NCBI GenBank assembly: GCA_002719955.1
Contig: PBFW01000026.1
Span: 165,490-229,489, forward strand
Source of the DNA: Deltaproteobacteria bacterium
GTDB taxonomy: Bacteria; Myxococcota_A; UBA9160; UBA4427
Reading direction: 5' to 3'
Length of the DNA: 64,000 nucleotides
A model generated the notes under the pieces. It was not told where the DNA came from, searched no databases, and saw only the letters and a program-made list of their open reading frames with translations. The position numbers and the translations under genes were made by a program. Below, one piece after another: positions 26,698-36,544 of the stretch (the first letter of the stretch is position 1; every line of letters starts with the position of its first letter).

Positions 26698-28367
26698 CCA
26701 GGCTGGCTTCGCAGGATCTGTCCCGGCAGCCGGTCGAGCTGATCGAGGACGGATTTGCCCTCGTCTCGGATCGGGACGCCGCCCACGAGGACATGATCGA
26801 TTCCGCTCGGATCGTCCGCGGTCAGCCGCTCGCCGGAGGCCGGAAAATCGGTTGCCCGCCGCTCCGGTCCGGGAGAGAGCGAGTTCCAATCGAGGACCAC
26901 CAGATCCGCGCGCTGGCCCTCGCGAAGCGTGCCGCGCTCGGAGAGCCCCGCGACCCGGGCGATCTCGCCGGTCAACTTGTGAACCCCTCGTTCGATCGAC
27001 ATCAGTTCACGATCGCGTACCCAGCCCGAGAGAAAGTCGGTCGGCAGGACGGCGTCGCAGATCTGTCCGAGGTGAGCGCCCGCGTCGGAGAGTCCGAGGA
27101 TGCAGCCCTCTCCTTGTAACAACTCAGTGACGCCCTCCTTGTCGTCGTTCGCGAAGACGATCTGGAAGCGGGTTTCGAGGTTTTCCTCGAGCGCGAGATC
27201 ACAGACCACATCCCAGGGCGTTCCACCTCGTTCTTCCGCGATCGAAAGGACCGATCGGCCAATGAGATCCGCGTGCCGTTTCGACTCGGCGATGGTGAAG
27301 GTCGCCCAACCGGGGCTGATCCACTTGCCCGAGTCGAATTCCTGCATGACCCGCGCTCGCCATTTCGGATCTGCAAAGAGCCGTTCGCGCTCGTTCTCGG
27401 GAGTGGCGACGAGTTCCGCGAAGGAGGGCATCTGATAGAACGAAGTGGGTTCTCGCATGACGATGCGTTGGACGATCGGCCGGCAGGTGACCTGGACCGA
27501 GACGTCGGCACCCTTCGCACGGCCCGCGAGATGCTTGGCGAGTTTCTCGCGGAAAGGCGCGCGTGAGGTCCATTCGGGGGGATAGGTCAGGATCGAGGAC
27601 CAGTTGACGATACGGCCCAGGTCGATCTGGAAATCGTAGATCCACTCGAATTCTTCTCCGGTCGCGACATGAACGACCCCTTGACCGATGTCGCGAGGAA
27701 CCATCATGAGCGCTTCCAACTCGGCCTGGGTCGACATGACGGAGGGGACCGGTCGCCCACCGTCGCCGAGGTGAAAGCCTCCGCGGTCGGACGAAAAACC
27801 GAGCGCACCCTCGCGAATCGATTCCGCCACGATGGCCTTCATGCGTCCGATTTCTTCATCGGTCGCTTCGCGTTCGTAGGCATCGTCGCCCATCACGTAG
27901 AGGCGAACGGGGGTGTGGCCGACATAACCGCCATAATTGATCCCGATTCCGCGCGCTTCGATCACGGAGAGGTATTCGCCATAGGACTCGAAGTCCCAAC
28001 TCACCCCGGCTTCGAGGGTCGCGATCCGAATATCCTCGACCTTGTCGAGCGTGCGCACCAGCGAGGCGCGGCCCTCCTCACGGGTGGGCGCCATGCTGTA
28101 GCCGCAATTTCCGGCGACGACGCTCGTGACACCCTGGTCGCTCGAGGGCGTGAGGGTCGGATCCCAGAGCACCTGGGCATCGTAGTGGGTGTGGATGTCG
28201 ATGAAACCGGGTACGACGAGCCGGTCCGATGCGTCGATTTCCCGCGCTCCCTTCACACGATCGGCGATTTCGACGATGCGTCCGTCGCTGATGCCCACGT
28301 CGGCGCGTCTTCTCGGCGCGCCTGTTCCGTCGATGAGCACTCCGCCGCGAATGGCGATTTCGGTCAC
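26694..28367 (-). CDS. N-acyl-D-amino-acid deacylase-type amidohydrolase
   Basis: A 557-residue amidohydrolase-3 family enzyme. The opening RGGVLIDGTGAPRRRADVGI is standard, then the metal-binding FIDIHTHYDAQVLWDP (HxH), the conserved TSVVAGNCGYSMAPT, HTPVRLYVMGDDAYEREATD, GFSSDRGGFHLG, and the terminal RADLVVLDWNSL. Relatives remove N-acyl groups from D-amino acids or dipeptides, though the clade is broad. GTG at 28367 has GGAGG at good spacing. It heads the coupled pair with the downstream epoxide hydrolase, so it may act on an amide of an epoxide compound, or be a general hydrolase; this is inference. Confidence 0.88.
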   Translation of the reverse strand: MTEIAIRGGVLIDGTGAPRRRADVGISDGRIVEIADRVKGAREIDASDRLVVPGFIDIHTHYDAQVLWDPTLTPSSDQGVTSVVAGNCGYSMAPTREEGRASLVRTLDKVEDIRIATLEAGVSWDFESYGEYLSVIEARGIGINYGGYVGHTPVRLYVMGDDAYEREATDEEIGRMKAIVAESIREGALGFSSDRGGFHLGDGGRPVPSVMSTQAELEALMMVPRDIGQGVVHVATGEEFEWIYDFQIDLGRIVNWSSILTYPPEWTSRAPFREKLAKHLAGRAKGADVSVQVTCRPIVQRIVMREPTSFYQMPSFAELVATPENERERLFADPKWRARVMQEFDSGKWISPGWATFTIAESKRHADLIGRSVLSIAEERGGTPWDVVCDLALEENLETRFQIVFANDDKEGVTELLQGEGCILGLSDAGAHLGQICDAVLPTDFLSGWVRDRELMSIERGVHKLTGEIARVAGLSERGTLREGQRADLVVLDWNSLSPGPERRATDFPASGERLTADDPSGIDHVLVGGVPIRDEGKSVLDQLDRLPGQILRSQPG

Positions 28368-28416
28368 GGGAGGCCTCCTGGCAATCGATTCTGGGCGGGT
28401 GCTTCGGGGGCCCGCC

Positions 28417-29358
28417 TCAATCGTCGCTGTAGACCGCACTCAGGGCATGCGGCTTGAAGTTCGAGATCGCCTCGGAGAGCGATGCGATCGTCCAGCCATC
28501 TTCACTCGCCGAGTCCTGAGAGATGTCGAGCGGGTCGAAGAGCCCGACCCGGTCTTTCTCGAGATAGAAGATCTCGCCATTGAACTGAGCGGCTCCTTCG
28601 AGGCAGAGAACCGTGATCAGCGCGGCGATATTCTCGGGTGGCTGGAGCGCGGCCAGCAGGCCCGCGGCCATCTTCGCCGCTTCTCCCCCCTGTGCGCGAG
28701 AATGGTCAATCGCGTTCGTGACCATACGCGTTTCGGTAGCCGCTGGATTCACGGCGTTCACAGTGATACCGAAAGCGCCGAGGTCGCGGCTCACGACGTT
28801 TGTCAGGCCGAAGACGCCGCCCTTGCCAGCGCCGTAGGCCGCCTGGTTCGGGAGGCCTAATAGTCCGGCTCGAGAAACCACGTTCACGATCCGTCCATAG
28901 CCCCTCTCCTTCATATGAGGAGATGCGGCACGCATACAGTAGAACGTACCGTGCAGATGGCTGCGGACGACACGGTCGAAGAGTTCTGGATCGTGTTCGA
29001 AGATTGGCGAACTCGCGGAGAGGCCGGCATTGTTGACGAGCAGGTCGATGCGGCCGAAATGATCGAGAGCGGATTCGACGATTCGGCTCGCGCTCGTCCA
29101 CTCGGCGACGGAATCGGCATTGGCGATCGCGACGCCACCCGCCTTCTCGATTTCGAGGACGACTTCCTTGGCCGGGGTGGCGTCGTCGCCCGCACCTTCG
29201 AGAGAGGCACCGAGATCGTTCACGACGACCCGGGCGCCTCGAGCGGCGAGGGCGAGGGCCGTCGCACGGCCGATGCCGCGCCCGGCACCCGTCACGATGG
29301 CCACGCGGCCCTCGAGTTCGTCCGTTTGGTGGGTACCGGATCCGCCATCTGATTCCAT
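28417..29358 (-). CDS. SDR-family oxidoreductase
   Basis: A 313-residue short-chain dehydrogenase. The cofactor loop TGAGRGIGRATALALA is preceded by a short N-terminal extension, then VNDLGASLEGAG, LVNNAGLSAS, the catalytic Ser-Tyr-Lys set in RIVNVVSRAGLLGLPNQAAY and GAGKGGVFGL, and TVNAVNPAATETRM. The Asp following the second strand (VVNDLGAS) suggests NAD preference. The C-terminal half carries an extra about 40 residues, as in HSD17B4-like and peroxisomal types. It starts 50 bases before the amidohydrolase and is in the same direction. Substrate unknown. Confidence 0.9.
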   Translation of the reverse strand: MESDGGSGTHQTDELEGRVAIVTGAGRGIGRATALALAARGARVVVNDLGASLEGAGDDATPAKEVVLEIEKAGGVAIANADSVAEWTSASRIVESALDHFGRIDLLVNNAGLSASSPIFEHDPELFDRVVRSHLHGTFYCMRAASPHMKERGYGRIVNVVSRAGLLGLPNQAAYGAGKGGVFGLTNVVSRDLGAFGITVNAVNPAATETRMVTNAIDHSRAQGGEAAKMAAGLLAALQPPENIAALITVLCLEGAAQFNGEIFYLEKDRVGLFDPLDISQDSASEDGWTIASLSEAISNFKPHALSAVYSDD

Positions 29359-29539
29359 CACGTTCTGTCTCCGAGTCGACCGGCCCATATCAGCGGCGGA
29401 CCGAGGCTGCGCGCGAACCAAGACACTAGCGGGCTAATCGGCCTCGGCGCACCGCTCGCGGGCCCGCAGCGAGGAACGATCTGGTGGCCCCGGTGCTCTG
29501 CGTTCAGTGGGGTGAGCGGGTCGGCGAGGCGACCGGAGG

Positions 29540-30551
29540 GGTTAGCGATCGGTCGTCTCGGGAGGGGGCAGTCCAACTCGTGTCGATGGAGTGGGAGAGA
29601 GAACGTGACGGTGGTCCCAATTTCGGGTGTGCTTTCGATGTTGAGCAGACCCTTGTGATCTGCGATGACGCCGTGGCGATGCTGAGGCCGCTGCCCGTTC
29701 CACCTTGGTCGAGGCGAGTGGTGAAGAAGGGGTCAGAACCTGGTCGACTTCAGCTCCGCTCATTCCGCGGCCATCGTCCGTGACCGAGAGCGGGCGACAT
29801 TTCCGTCCTTGGTCGCGCGGAGGGCGACGTGGGCGGGTTTCTCAGAGGATTCGATGGCATTGCGAACGATGTTCGGGGCAGCCTGCTCCAATTCGATCTG
29901 GCTCCCCCACACGAAGAGTGGTCGGTCGATTCCGCTCGTGTTGAGCTCGGAGTGGCATTTCCGGGCATATTGCTCGGTCTGCTCGCGTCTCTTCTCACGC
30001 TGTCGTTCCGAAGCGAAGCGTGCCATCACGTCCCGACTCGTCACCACGAGTCGGTGTTCGCCACTCGCCCTGAGGTAGGGTCGGATATCGCTTTCGAGCG
30101 GGATCGGATTGTCGTCAGCGTGTCGGACGACGGTGGTTCGTTGGTCCGCGCCCATGCCCCCCCTCTCGTGCGCCGCATCTGGAGCCGGTTCGTCGACAAG
30201 CGTAAGGGCGAGTGCGTTCGTACCGATCAAGGTTTCGGATTTGAGTCCCTGAATCGTCTGGAAAGCCGGCTTCGCGTAGATGAAGTTCCCGAATCCGTCG
30301 AGTTCGGCGATCATGCCGCTCGCCAACGCGATCCGTTCCCGATACTGGGTTTCGAGATTCTTGCGGGCGTCCTGAGAGCATCTGGCCCCCGCCCGCAAGG
30401 ACTCGACCTGCCTGGCCGCGACACCACTCGCGTAGGGGGATATCCATGCGCCGGCCCACGCGGGGCCGCCCCGGTCTCGTCCCCGTCGCGCCATCGCGAT
30501 TCCCAGGACGATCACGAAGATCGCGCCTGAAAATAAAGAAGCTTTGTCCAC
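29540..30551 (-). pseudogene. Sensor histidine kinase, decayed
   Basis: The first frame (from 30551) has an N-terminal transmembrane segment (SLFSGAIFVIVLGIAMA), a PAS-like domain (RERIALASGMIAELDGFGNF onward) and the N-box region QAAPNIVRNAIESSE, but the dimerisation/phosphoacceptor helix pair is missing between REKRREQ and LFVWGSQ. The ATP-binding domain then crosses three frames within about 150 bases: VTDDGRGMSGAEVDQVL (29750s), then PFFTTRLDQGGTGSGLSIAT, then VIADHKGLLNIESTPEIGTT. Four short frames together spell one HATPase domain with G1 and G2 boxes. Three frameshifts and the lost H-box mean it cannot be functional. Confidence 0.72.
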
Positions 30552-30638
30552 TCACGGCTGCCCCCCCGGCTGGAGGGGAGTGGCGCGTCGTGTGGTGAAC
30601 CAACGACGTTTTCGGGGGCGCCGGCTGGACGATTCAAT

Positions 30639-33293
30639 CTAGCCGACGATGTTGACCAGCCGGCCCGGGACGACGATCACCTTCTTCGGTTCGCGTCCGG
30701 CGAGGCTCTTCTGGACGTTTTCGATGGCCAGCGCACGCTCGCGCGCGACCTCTTCCGTGACGTCGGCGGGGACCTGGATCTCGCCGCGTTTCTTGCCATT
30801 ATGCTGGACGACCAGGGTGATCACGTCGTCGACCAGGAGGCGTTCGTCGGCGACGGGCCAGGCGGAGTGGGCGAGACTTTCGCTGTACCCGAGCAGGGAC
30901 CAGGCCTCTTCGGCGAGATGCGGGGCCATCGGGGCGAGCAGCAGCGCGAAGGTTTCCGCAGAGTCTCGCGGCAGCGGCCCGTCCTTCGCGATGTCCCGTG
31001 CGAAGACCATCAGCTTCGAGATCGCTGTATTGAAGCGCATATTCTCGAGGTCTTCGGTGACGCCCGCGATCGTCTGTGCCGTCAGACGTCGCTGCTCGTC
31101 GCTGCCCGCGCCGTCGACGGGCGCTCGATAGACTTCACTCTCCTCGTCGCCCGCCTCGTTCGTTTCGTGAAAGAGCCGCCAGACGCGTTGGAGAAAACGA
31201 TAGATTCCCTGGATCCCCTCGGTCGACCAGGGTGCCGCCTTTTCGAGTGGGCCGATGAACATCTCGTAGAGACGCATCGCGTCCGCACCGTGTTCCCGGA
31301 TGACATCATCGGGGTTGACGACGTTGCCCTTGCTCTTGGACATTTTCTCGACCACACGTTCGAGGGCGAGCCCGGCGTCCTGCGGGTGGATCGGAGCGCC
31401 GTCGTCGTCGTAGGCGACCTCACCGAGCTGGATCCAGCGCGCTTTGACCTCGCGGCCATCGGCTTTCGCGACGGGCCCCTCGTCACCTTCTCTGACCTCT
31501 TGACTTGCATAACACGTCGGGGTCTTCTCGGTGTCGTCGCTCACGTTGTCGTCGTAATAGCGGAAGCTCTCCCCGAGAATCATCCCCTGATTCACGAGCT
31601 TCTGGAAGGGCTCCTTCGTGTGGACGAGCTCGAGATCGTAGAAGACCTTGTGCCAGAAGCGCGAGTAGAGCAGATGAAGAACCGCGTGCTCGGCGCCGCC
31701 GACGTAGAGGTCGACGGGCATCCAATAGTTCTCGGCCTCCTGCGACCAGGGCGCCTGGTCGTTCATCGGGTCGAGGAAGCGCAGGAAATACCAACAGCTA
31801 CCCGCCCATTGGGGCATCGTGTTCGAGTCCCGCAGCACGCGGCGTCCATCCGCGTTCGTCGTTTCGATCCAATCCCTGACGCGCGCCAGCGGCGCCTCGA
31901 AGCCTTCGCCGCTCGGTTTGAAATCCTCGAGCTCGGGCAGGGTGAGCGGAAGCTCGGACTCCGGCAGGAGTGAGATCGACCCGTCCTCGTGATGGACGAC
32001 GGGGAAGGGCTCGCCCCAATAGCGTTGCCGGCTGAAGAGCCAATCGCGCAGCTTGTAGGTGACGGTTCCCTGTCCGAGGCCCTCGGCCTCGAGCCACTCG
32101 ATCATCTTCGCCTTGGCGGCCTCCGTCTCGAGGCCGTCGAGGAATCCGGAAGCGGTCGCTCGCCCGGGCCCCGTCCACGCGGCTTGTGTGATGTCGCCCC
32201 CCGAGACGACCTCGACGATCGGGAGTTCGAAAGTCGTTGCGAATTCCCAATCGCGATCGTCGTGGCCGGGGACAGCCATGATCGCGCCGGTGCCATACCC
32301 CGCGAGGACGTAGTCGGCGATCCAGATCGGGATCGATTCGCCATTGGTGGGATTGCGCGCGGTCGCGCCGGTCGCGACACCGGTCTTTGCGCCGCCATCG
32401 GCCATCCGGTCGCGTTCGCTGCGACGAGCGGCACGGGCGACGTAGGCGTCGACGGTCTCGCGTTGGGAATCCGTCGTGATCCGGGCGACGAGGGGATGCT
32501 CGGGTGCGAGCACCATATAGGTGGCGCCAAAGAGCGTGTCCGGCCGCGTCGTGAAGACCTCGATCTGCGTGTCGCCCTCCGTGCCGCCTTCGACGGTGAA
32601 GCGAACGTGTGCGCCCTCGGACCGGCCGATCCAGTCGCGCTGCATCTTCTTGATCGGTTCGGGCCAGTCGAGTCCGTCGAGATCCTCGATCAGACGATCG
32701 GCGTATCGGGTGATGCGCAGCATCCACTGCTTCATCGGCATGCGGATCACGGGATGGCCGCCGATCTCGCTCTTGCCGTCCTGGACCTCCTCGTTAGCGA
32801 GAACGGTGCCTAACTCGGGACACCAGTTGACCGGAACTTCGGCCTCGTAGGCGAGGTCGCGCTCATAGAGCTTTCGAAAGATCCACTGCGTCCATCTGAC
32901 GTAGTTGGGATCCGTCGTATCGATCTCGCGCGACCAGTCGTAGCTGAATCCGAGGGATTGGATCTGGCGCTTGAAATTTCCGATATTGGCCTGGGTCGTG
33001 ATGCGTGGATGGGTTCCCGTCTTGACCGCGTATTGCTCGGCGGGCAGGCCGAAGGCGTCCCAGCCCATCGGGTGCAGGACGTTGAATCCGCGCATGCGTT
33101 TGTAGCGGGCCACGATGTCGGTGGCGGTATATCCCTCGGGATGCCCCACGTGCAGTCCGTCCCCGGATGGGTAGGGGAACATGTCGAGCACGTAATATTT
33201 CGGGCGCGCGCGATCGATTTCGGCGCGGAAGGTCTGGTGTTCTTCCCAGAAAGCCTGCCACTTCTGTTCGATTCGGGACGGGTCGTAGGCCAT
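30639..33293 (-). CDS. leuS: Leucyl-tRNA synthetase
   Basis: An 884-residue class I synthetase that charges tRNA-Leu with leucine. HIGH-type motif in [17 protein letters not shown] near residue 45-55, [16 protein letters not shown] in the catalytic domain, and the editing (CP1) domain with [20 protein letters not shown] are all seen. Anticodon-binding helices and the C-terminal [18 protein letters not shown] domain finish the protein. Bacterial length and order are normal. It is divergent from the PPDK regulatory protein with about 100 bases between. Housekeeping gene; a stable chromosomal anchor for the region. Confidence 0.97.
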   Translation of the reverse strand: MAYDPSRIEQKWQAFWEEHQTFRAEIDRARPKYYVLDMFPYPSGDGLHVGHPEGYTATDIVARYKRMRGFNVLHPMGWDAFGLPAEQYAVKTGTHPRITTQANIGNFKRQIQSLGFSYDWSREIDTTDPNYVRWTQWIFRKLYERDLAYEAEVPVNWCPELGTVLANEEVQDGKSEIGGHPVIRMPMKQWMLRITRYADRLIEDLDGLDWPEPIKKMQRDWIGRSEGAHVRFTVEGGTEGDTQIEVFTTRPDTLFGATYMVLAPEHPLVARITTDSQRETVDAYVARAARRSERDRMADGGAKTGVATGATARNPTNGESIPIWIADYVLAGYGTGAIMAVPGHDDRDWEFATTFELPIVEVVSGGDITQAAWTGPGRATASGFLDGLETEAAKAKMIEWLEAEGLGQGTVTYKLRDWLFSRQRYWGEPFPVVHHEDGSISLLPESELPLTLPELEDFKPSGEGFEAPLARVRDWIETTNADGRRVLRDSNTMPQWAGSCWYFLRFLDPMNDQAPWSQEAENYWMPVDLYVGGAEHAVLHLLYSRFWHKVFYDLELVHTKEPFQKLVNQGMILGESFRYYDDNVSDDTEKTPTCYASQEVREGDEGPVAKADGREVKARWIQLGEVAYDDDGAPIHPQDAGLALERVVEKMSKSKGNVVNPDDVIREHGADAMRLYEMFIGPLEKAAPWSTEGIQGIYRFLQRVWRLFHETNEAGDEESEVYRAPVDGAGSDEQRRLTAQTIAGVTEDLENMRFNTAISKLMVFARDIAKDGPLPRDSAETFALLLAPMAPHLAEEAWSLLGYSESLAHSAWPVADERLLVDDVITLVVQHNGKKRGEIQVPADVTEEVARERALAIENVQKSLAGREPKKVIVVPGRLVNIVG

Positions 33294-33394
33294 GGCCCGC
33301 AGAGAATGCGGGGGACGGGCCTTTGCGTCAATGAATTCGGGTAATTACACGACCTACCGGCAGCTTCTCCGGTCGTCGCTACCCTCCTGACGCC

Positions 33395-34225
33395 ATGGCC
33401 CCCAACTCCAATGACATGACGGTCTTCGTGGTTTCCGACGGGACCGGCGATACCGGCAGTGCGGCGGTTCGCGCTGCGATGATCCAGTTTCGCGATCGCT
33501 GGCGGCTGCGTGTTTTTCGCGATGCGCGGACGATCTCCGAGATTCGGCGAGTGATCGGGCTCGCCCACGAGACCGGGGCGCTGGTCGTCTTCAGCCTGGT
33601 GGAGGGAGACATCATCGAAGCATTATTGCGCGAATGCGAGGACCGTGGGGTGGTCGCAGTCGATTTGCTCGGCCCCTTGATCATGCGTGTCGCCCAACGG
33701 CTCAAGGTCGAGCCGCTCCATCAACCAGGCCTGCTGCATGGTTTTTCCGACGATTATTTTGACCGCGTCGATGCGGTCGAGTTTGCCGTTCGGCACGATG
33801 ATGGCGCCAACCTGCGCACGCTCCACGAAGCGGATATCGTCCTGACGGGTGTGTCGCGAACGTCCAAGACGCCGCTCTCGATGTACCTCGCGCAGCGCGG
33901 CTTCAAGACGGGGAATGTTCCGCTCGTGCCCGGCCTCGATGCGCCCACGGAGCTGCTCGAGCTGAACAAGAAGCGCGTCTTCGGGCTGACGGTCGATCCC
34001 GCGACGCTCCTCTCGATTCGGACGGCGCGGCTGCGATCGATGCGGGCGCCCTCCTCGACGGACTACACCGATCCGGATCAGGTCGAGCTCGAACTCGATC
34101 GCGCGCGAAAGCTCTTTCGCGCCCACGGTTGGAAGCAGGTCGACGTGTCGGGCCGGGCGGTCGAGGAGAGCGCGTCGAAGATCGTCGACGCGTATGAGGA
34201 AGCCTTCGGGTCGCCGCGACTCTAG
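33395..34225 (+). CDS. Pyruvate, phosphate dikinase / PEP synthase regulatory protein
   Basis: A 276-residue bifunctional kinase/pyrophosphorylase of the DUF299 family, which switches PPDK or PEP synthase on and off by Thr phosphorylation and dephosphorylation. The N-terminal VFVVSDGTGDTGSAAVRAAM, HALLHGFSDDYF-like segment (GLLHGFSDDYFDRVDAVEFA), and the P-loop LTGVSRTSKTPLSMYLAQRG with GFKTGNVPLVPG are diagnostic. The second ATG (33416, MTVFVV) may be the true start. Its regulated partner (ppdK or ppsA) is not in the window. Stop overlaps the convergent NYN gene by four bases. Confidence 0.93.
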   Translation: MAPNSNDMTVFVVSDGTGDTGSAAVRAAMIQFRDRWRLRVFRDARTISEIRRVIGLAHETGALVVFSLVEGDIIEALLRECEDRGVVAVDLLGPLIMRVAQRLKVEPLHQPGLLHGFSDDYFDRVDAVEFAVRHDDGANLRTLHEADIVLTGVSRTSKTPLSMYLAQRGFKTGNVPLVPGLDAPTELLELNKKRVFGLTVDPATLLSIRTARLRSMRAPSSTDYTDPDQVELELDRARKLFRAHGWKQVDVSGRAVEESASKIVDAYEEAFGSPRL

Positions 34226-34758
34226 TGCTTCGGCTCGTGGGCTCGAGGCGGGTCCGCGGCGAGTCCCGGAAGCGGGGCGTGATCACTTCCTCCCGACGGA
34301 CATCGCGCCATGAAAGCCCAGGGCGTCCAGATCTCGCAGCCTGCGCTGCGCGCGCGTCCCGCGACCCGACGGTCGGCCGTCACGACGAAGGTTCGATCGG
34401 GGTGGGGTGTCCGTCGTGCGCGACGGACGATCCAATCGTCGGCGCTTTCCACGTAGAGGTTGTGGACGGTGGGGCCACCGCGGGCGTCCGGGCCCTTTGC
34501 CCCGCTCCGGCGCGCGGGAAGGATCGTCGCGACGGGCTCCGCCCAGACCGACCAGCTCGGCTGTGCGCCGTCGAAGGCCACCCAGATCTCATCGTCCCCA
34601 CCCGGCCAATCGCTGACGCGCCGGAGCAGCCGCTCGCGAAGCGCTCGTCGCCACCAGCCGGACTCCCGATCCTCCTTGAGCAGCACCGCGTGCAGCACGT
34701 TGAACCCGTCGACGAGGATCACCCGTCGATCCTCGGCCGAGAGCTCGGCATCGATCAT
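34222..34758 (-). CDS. NYN (YacP/Rae1-like) RNase-domain protein
   Basis: A 178-residue PIN-like NYN domain protein. It opens RRVILVDGFNVLHAVLL, where the Asp and Asn form the metal site, and continues with DDEIWVAFDGAQPSWSVW, LYVESADDWIVRRARRTP (second acidic cluster) and TFVVTADRRVAGRARSAGCE. B. subtilis Rae1 of this family cleaves mRNA in ribosomes; function in this lineage is inferred. The start at 34758 overlaps the stop of the upstream membrane-protein gene as ATGA (34755-34758), so translation is probably coupled. A longer in-frame start at 34866 is less likely. Confidence 0.82.
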   Translation of the reverse strand: MIDAELSAEDRRVILVDGFNVLHAVLLKEDRESGWWRRALRERLLRRVSDWPGGDDEIWVAFDGAQPSWSVWAEPVATILPARRSGAKGPDARGGPTVHNLYVESADDWIVRRARRTPHPDRTFVVTADRRVAGRARSAGCEIWTPWAFMARCPSGGSDHAPLPGLAADPPRAHEPKH

Positions 34759-35369
34759 CGCTCCGACTTCCCGCCGGCCCGCTCGGGACCGATCACGGAG
34801 GTGCTCCTCCCCGGTGTCGTCGGGTTTCCGAGTGCTCGCGGCCAAGTCGGAGTCGGGTCCATCCATTCGTCGCTCTCCTCGTCGCGGCGGGCACCTCGCT
34901 CCGCCGATGCGGTTTCGAACCCCGCTTGGGTCGCTCCGCCGCCGCTGCCGGCTCGCGCACCGGTTTGGCCGGGGGCATCGCCGCTGATTCTCGCACGGAT
35001 CCCGCCAGCGGAGTCATCGACGTGTGCCGCGGCCAGATCCCAGAGGGCTCCGGGGATCGGCGACGGCTGCGAGGCATCGTACCCGGTTCCCGCAGATTCG
35101 ACCCGCTCGAGTTCGACCGCGGCCCAGCCGAGTCCGAAGGCGATCGTCGCCAGCAGGGCGGCGGCGGCTTCGAGGAGCCCTTTCCGTCCCCCGCCCCGAT
35201 CACTCCTGGTGCTTTCGAAGGCCTCGGGGCTGATCGCGAGGCGACTGGCTTGAGGCCTCGCCCGGCGCCTCGTCGCGCGCGCTCTGGCGCTGTTTTTTCG
35301 CCCGCGACCGGAGCCTGACCCCGGCCCGGCCCGGAGAAGAAAATCGAATTCGATCTGGCTTTTCTGCAT
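34755..35369 (-). CDS. Single-pass membrane protein of unknown function
   Basis: A 204-residue protein with a basic, Gly/Arg-rich N-terminus (SGRGRKNSARARATRRRARP), one transmembrane helix about residues 65-88 (GLLEAAAALLATIAFGLGWA), and a Gly/Ala-rich acidic outer region. GGAG precedes the ATG at about nine bases, and the ATGA overlap with the NYN gene supports it as real. No family recognised. The long low-complexity parts make any structural claim weak. Topology by charge: basic N-terminus inside. Confidence 0.55.
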   Translation of the reverse strand: MQKSQIEFDFLLRAGPGSGSGRGRKNSARARATRRRARPQASRLAISPEAFESTRSDRGGGRKGLLEAAAALLATIAFGLGWAAVELERVESAGTGYDASQPSPIPGALWDLAAAHVDDSAGGIRARISGDAPGQTGARAGSGGGATQAGFETASAERGARRDEESDEWMDPTPTWPRALGNPTTPGRSTSVIGPERAGGKSER

Positions 35370-35524
35370 GGCTGGGGGCTCCGCTCGCCGTCTCCTGTTT
35401 CGGGGACCCGAGAATGTTGCAAGCTCGATGAGTCGAGGGCAGGGTGGCGGCCCCTCGTGACAGCGTCGGTCACAGGGGCAGCCAGGAAATCGGGAATCGC
35501 TTGCGAGGTGCGAGGCGCTGCCTT

Positions 35525-36544
35525 ATGCAACGCAGAATGAAGTCGGTCAAGCCTCAGACCGGGCCCGGAACCCGTCGCGTCGGAATCGTCCAGATGCGAT
35601 GTGAATCCGACCACGCCCGAAATCTTCATCACGCCCAGGACGCGATTGCGGACGCGGCGCGTGAGGGCGCAGAGGTCGTCTGTCTGCCCGAGCTCTTCCA
35701 GACGCCCTATCTCTGTCAGAACGAGGATGCGAGCCGCTTCGACTGGGCGGAGCCGATTCCGGGACCGGCGAGCGAGGTTCTTTCGAAACAGGCGGCCGAT
35801 CTCGGGATCAGCCTCGTGGCATCGCTCTTCGAGCGCCGCGCGCCCGGTCTCTACCACAACACGGCGATCGTCCTCGACGCGCGCGGTGAACTCGTGGGGC
35901 GCTATCGCAAGATGCATATCCCCGACGATCCCCTCTATTACGAGAAATTCTATTTCACGCCGGGCGATCTCGGATTCCAGGCCCACCGCACGGAGGCGGG
36001 CAGCCTCGGGGTGTTGGTGTGTTGGGATCAGTGGTTTCCCGAGGCCGCGCGAGCGACGGCGCTCGCGGGCGCTGATCTGCTCTTCTTCCCGACGGCGATC
36101 GGCTGGCAATTCGACGAGGACGAAGCGGTCGACAGGGCTCAGCGCGACGCCTGGACGACGATCCAACGCTCTCACGCCATCGCGAATGGACTCTTCGTTT
36201 TCGCCGTGAACCGGGTCGGTCGCGAGATGCTCGAAGGGGCGGAGGGCGGTGGCATTCGTTTCTGGGGGAGTTCGTTCGTTGCGGACCCCTTCGGTCGCGT
36301 GCTGGCGACCGCGTCGGACGACGACGAGGCGGTCCTGGTCGTCGATTGCGACCTCGGTATGATCGAAGAGGTGCGCAGGGATTGGCCCTTTCTGCGGGAT
36401 CGTCGGATCGACGCCTACGGTGGGTTGCAGAGCCGCTTCCTCGATGGCGCATCCCGGCTCGCCGCCCTGCCCGGTGAGCGCGGGGCGCCGGGAGCGGGGT
36501 CCGCATCGGCTGAGGCCTCCGAGCGGGAAACGGACGTCGATTGA
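35525..36544 (+). CDS. aguB: N-carbamoylputrescine amidase
   Basis: A 339-residue nitrilase-superfamily hydrolase that converts N-carbamoylputrescine to putrescine, CO2 and ammonia. The Glu-Lys-Cys catalytic triad is visible: CLPELFQTPYLCQ, GRYRKMHIPDDP, and GVLVCWDQWFPE; YYEKFYFTPGDLGF and FFPTAIGWQFDED are also characteristic of the AguB group. Start ATG 35525 (with GAGG upstream) or 35537 is preferred over the longer frame. The acidic Ala/Gly-rich C-terminal tail (about 35 residues) is longer than usual. Its stop overlaps the start of aguA by one base, so the two are an operon and should be made together. Confidence 0.93.
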   Translation: MQRRMKSVKPQTGPGTRRVGIVQMRCESDHARNLHHAQDAIADAAREGAEVVCLPELFQTPYLCQNEDASRFDWAEPIPGPASEVLSKQAADLGISLVASLFERRAPGLYHNTAIVLDARGELVGRYRKMHIPDDPLYYEKFYFTPGDLGFQAHRTEAGSLGVLVCWDQWFPEAARATALAGADLLFFPTAIGWQFDEDEAVDRAQRDAWTTIQRSHAIANGLFVFAVNRVGREMLEGAEGGGIRFWGSSFVADPFGRVLATASDDDEAVLVVDCDLGMIEEVRRDWPFLRDRRIDAYGGLQSRFLDGASRLAALPGERGAPGAGSASAEASERETDVD

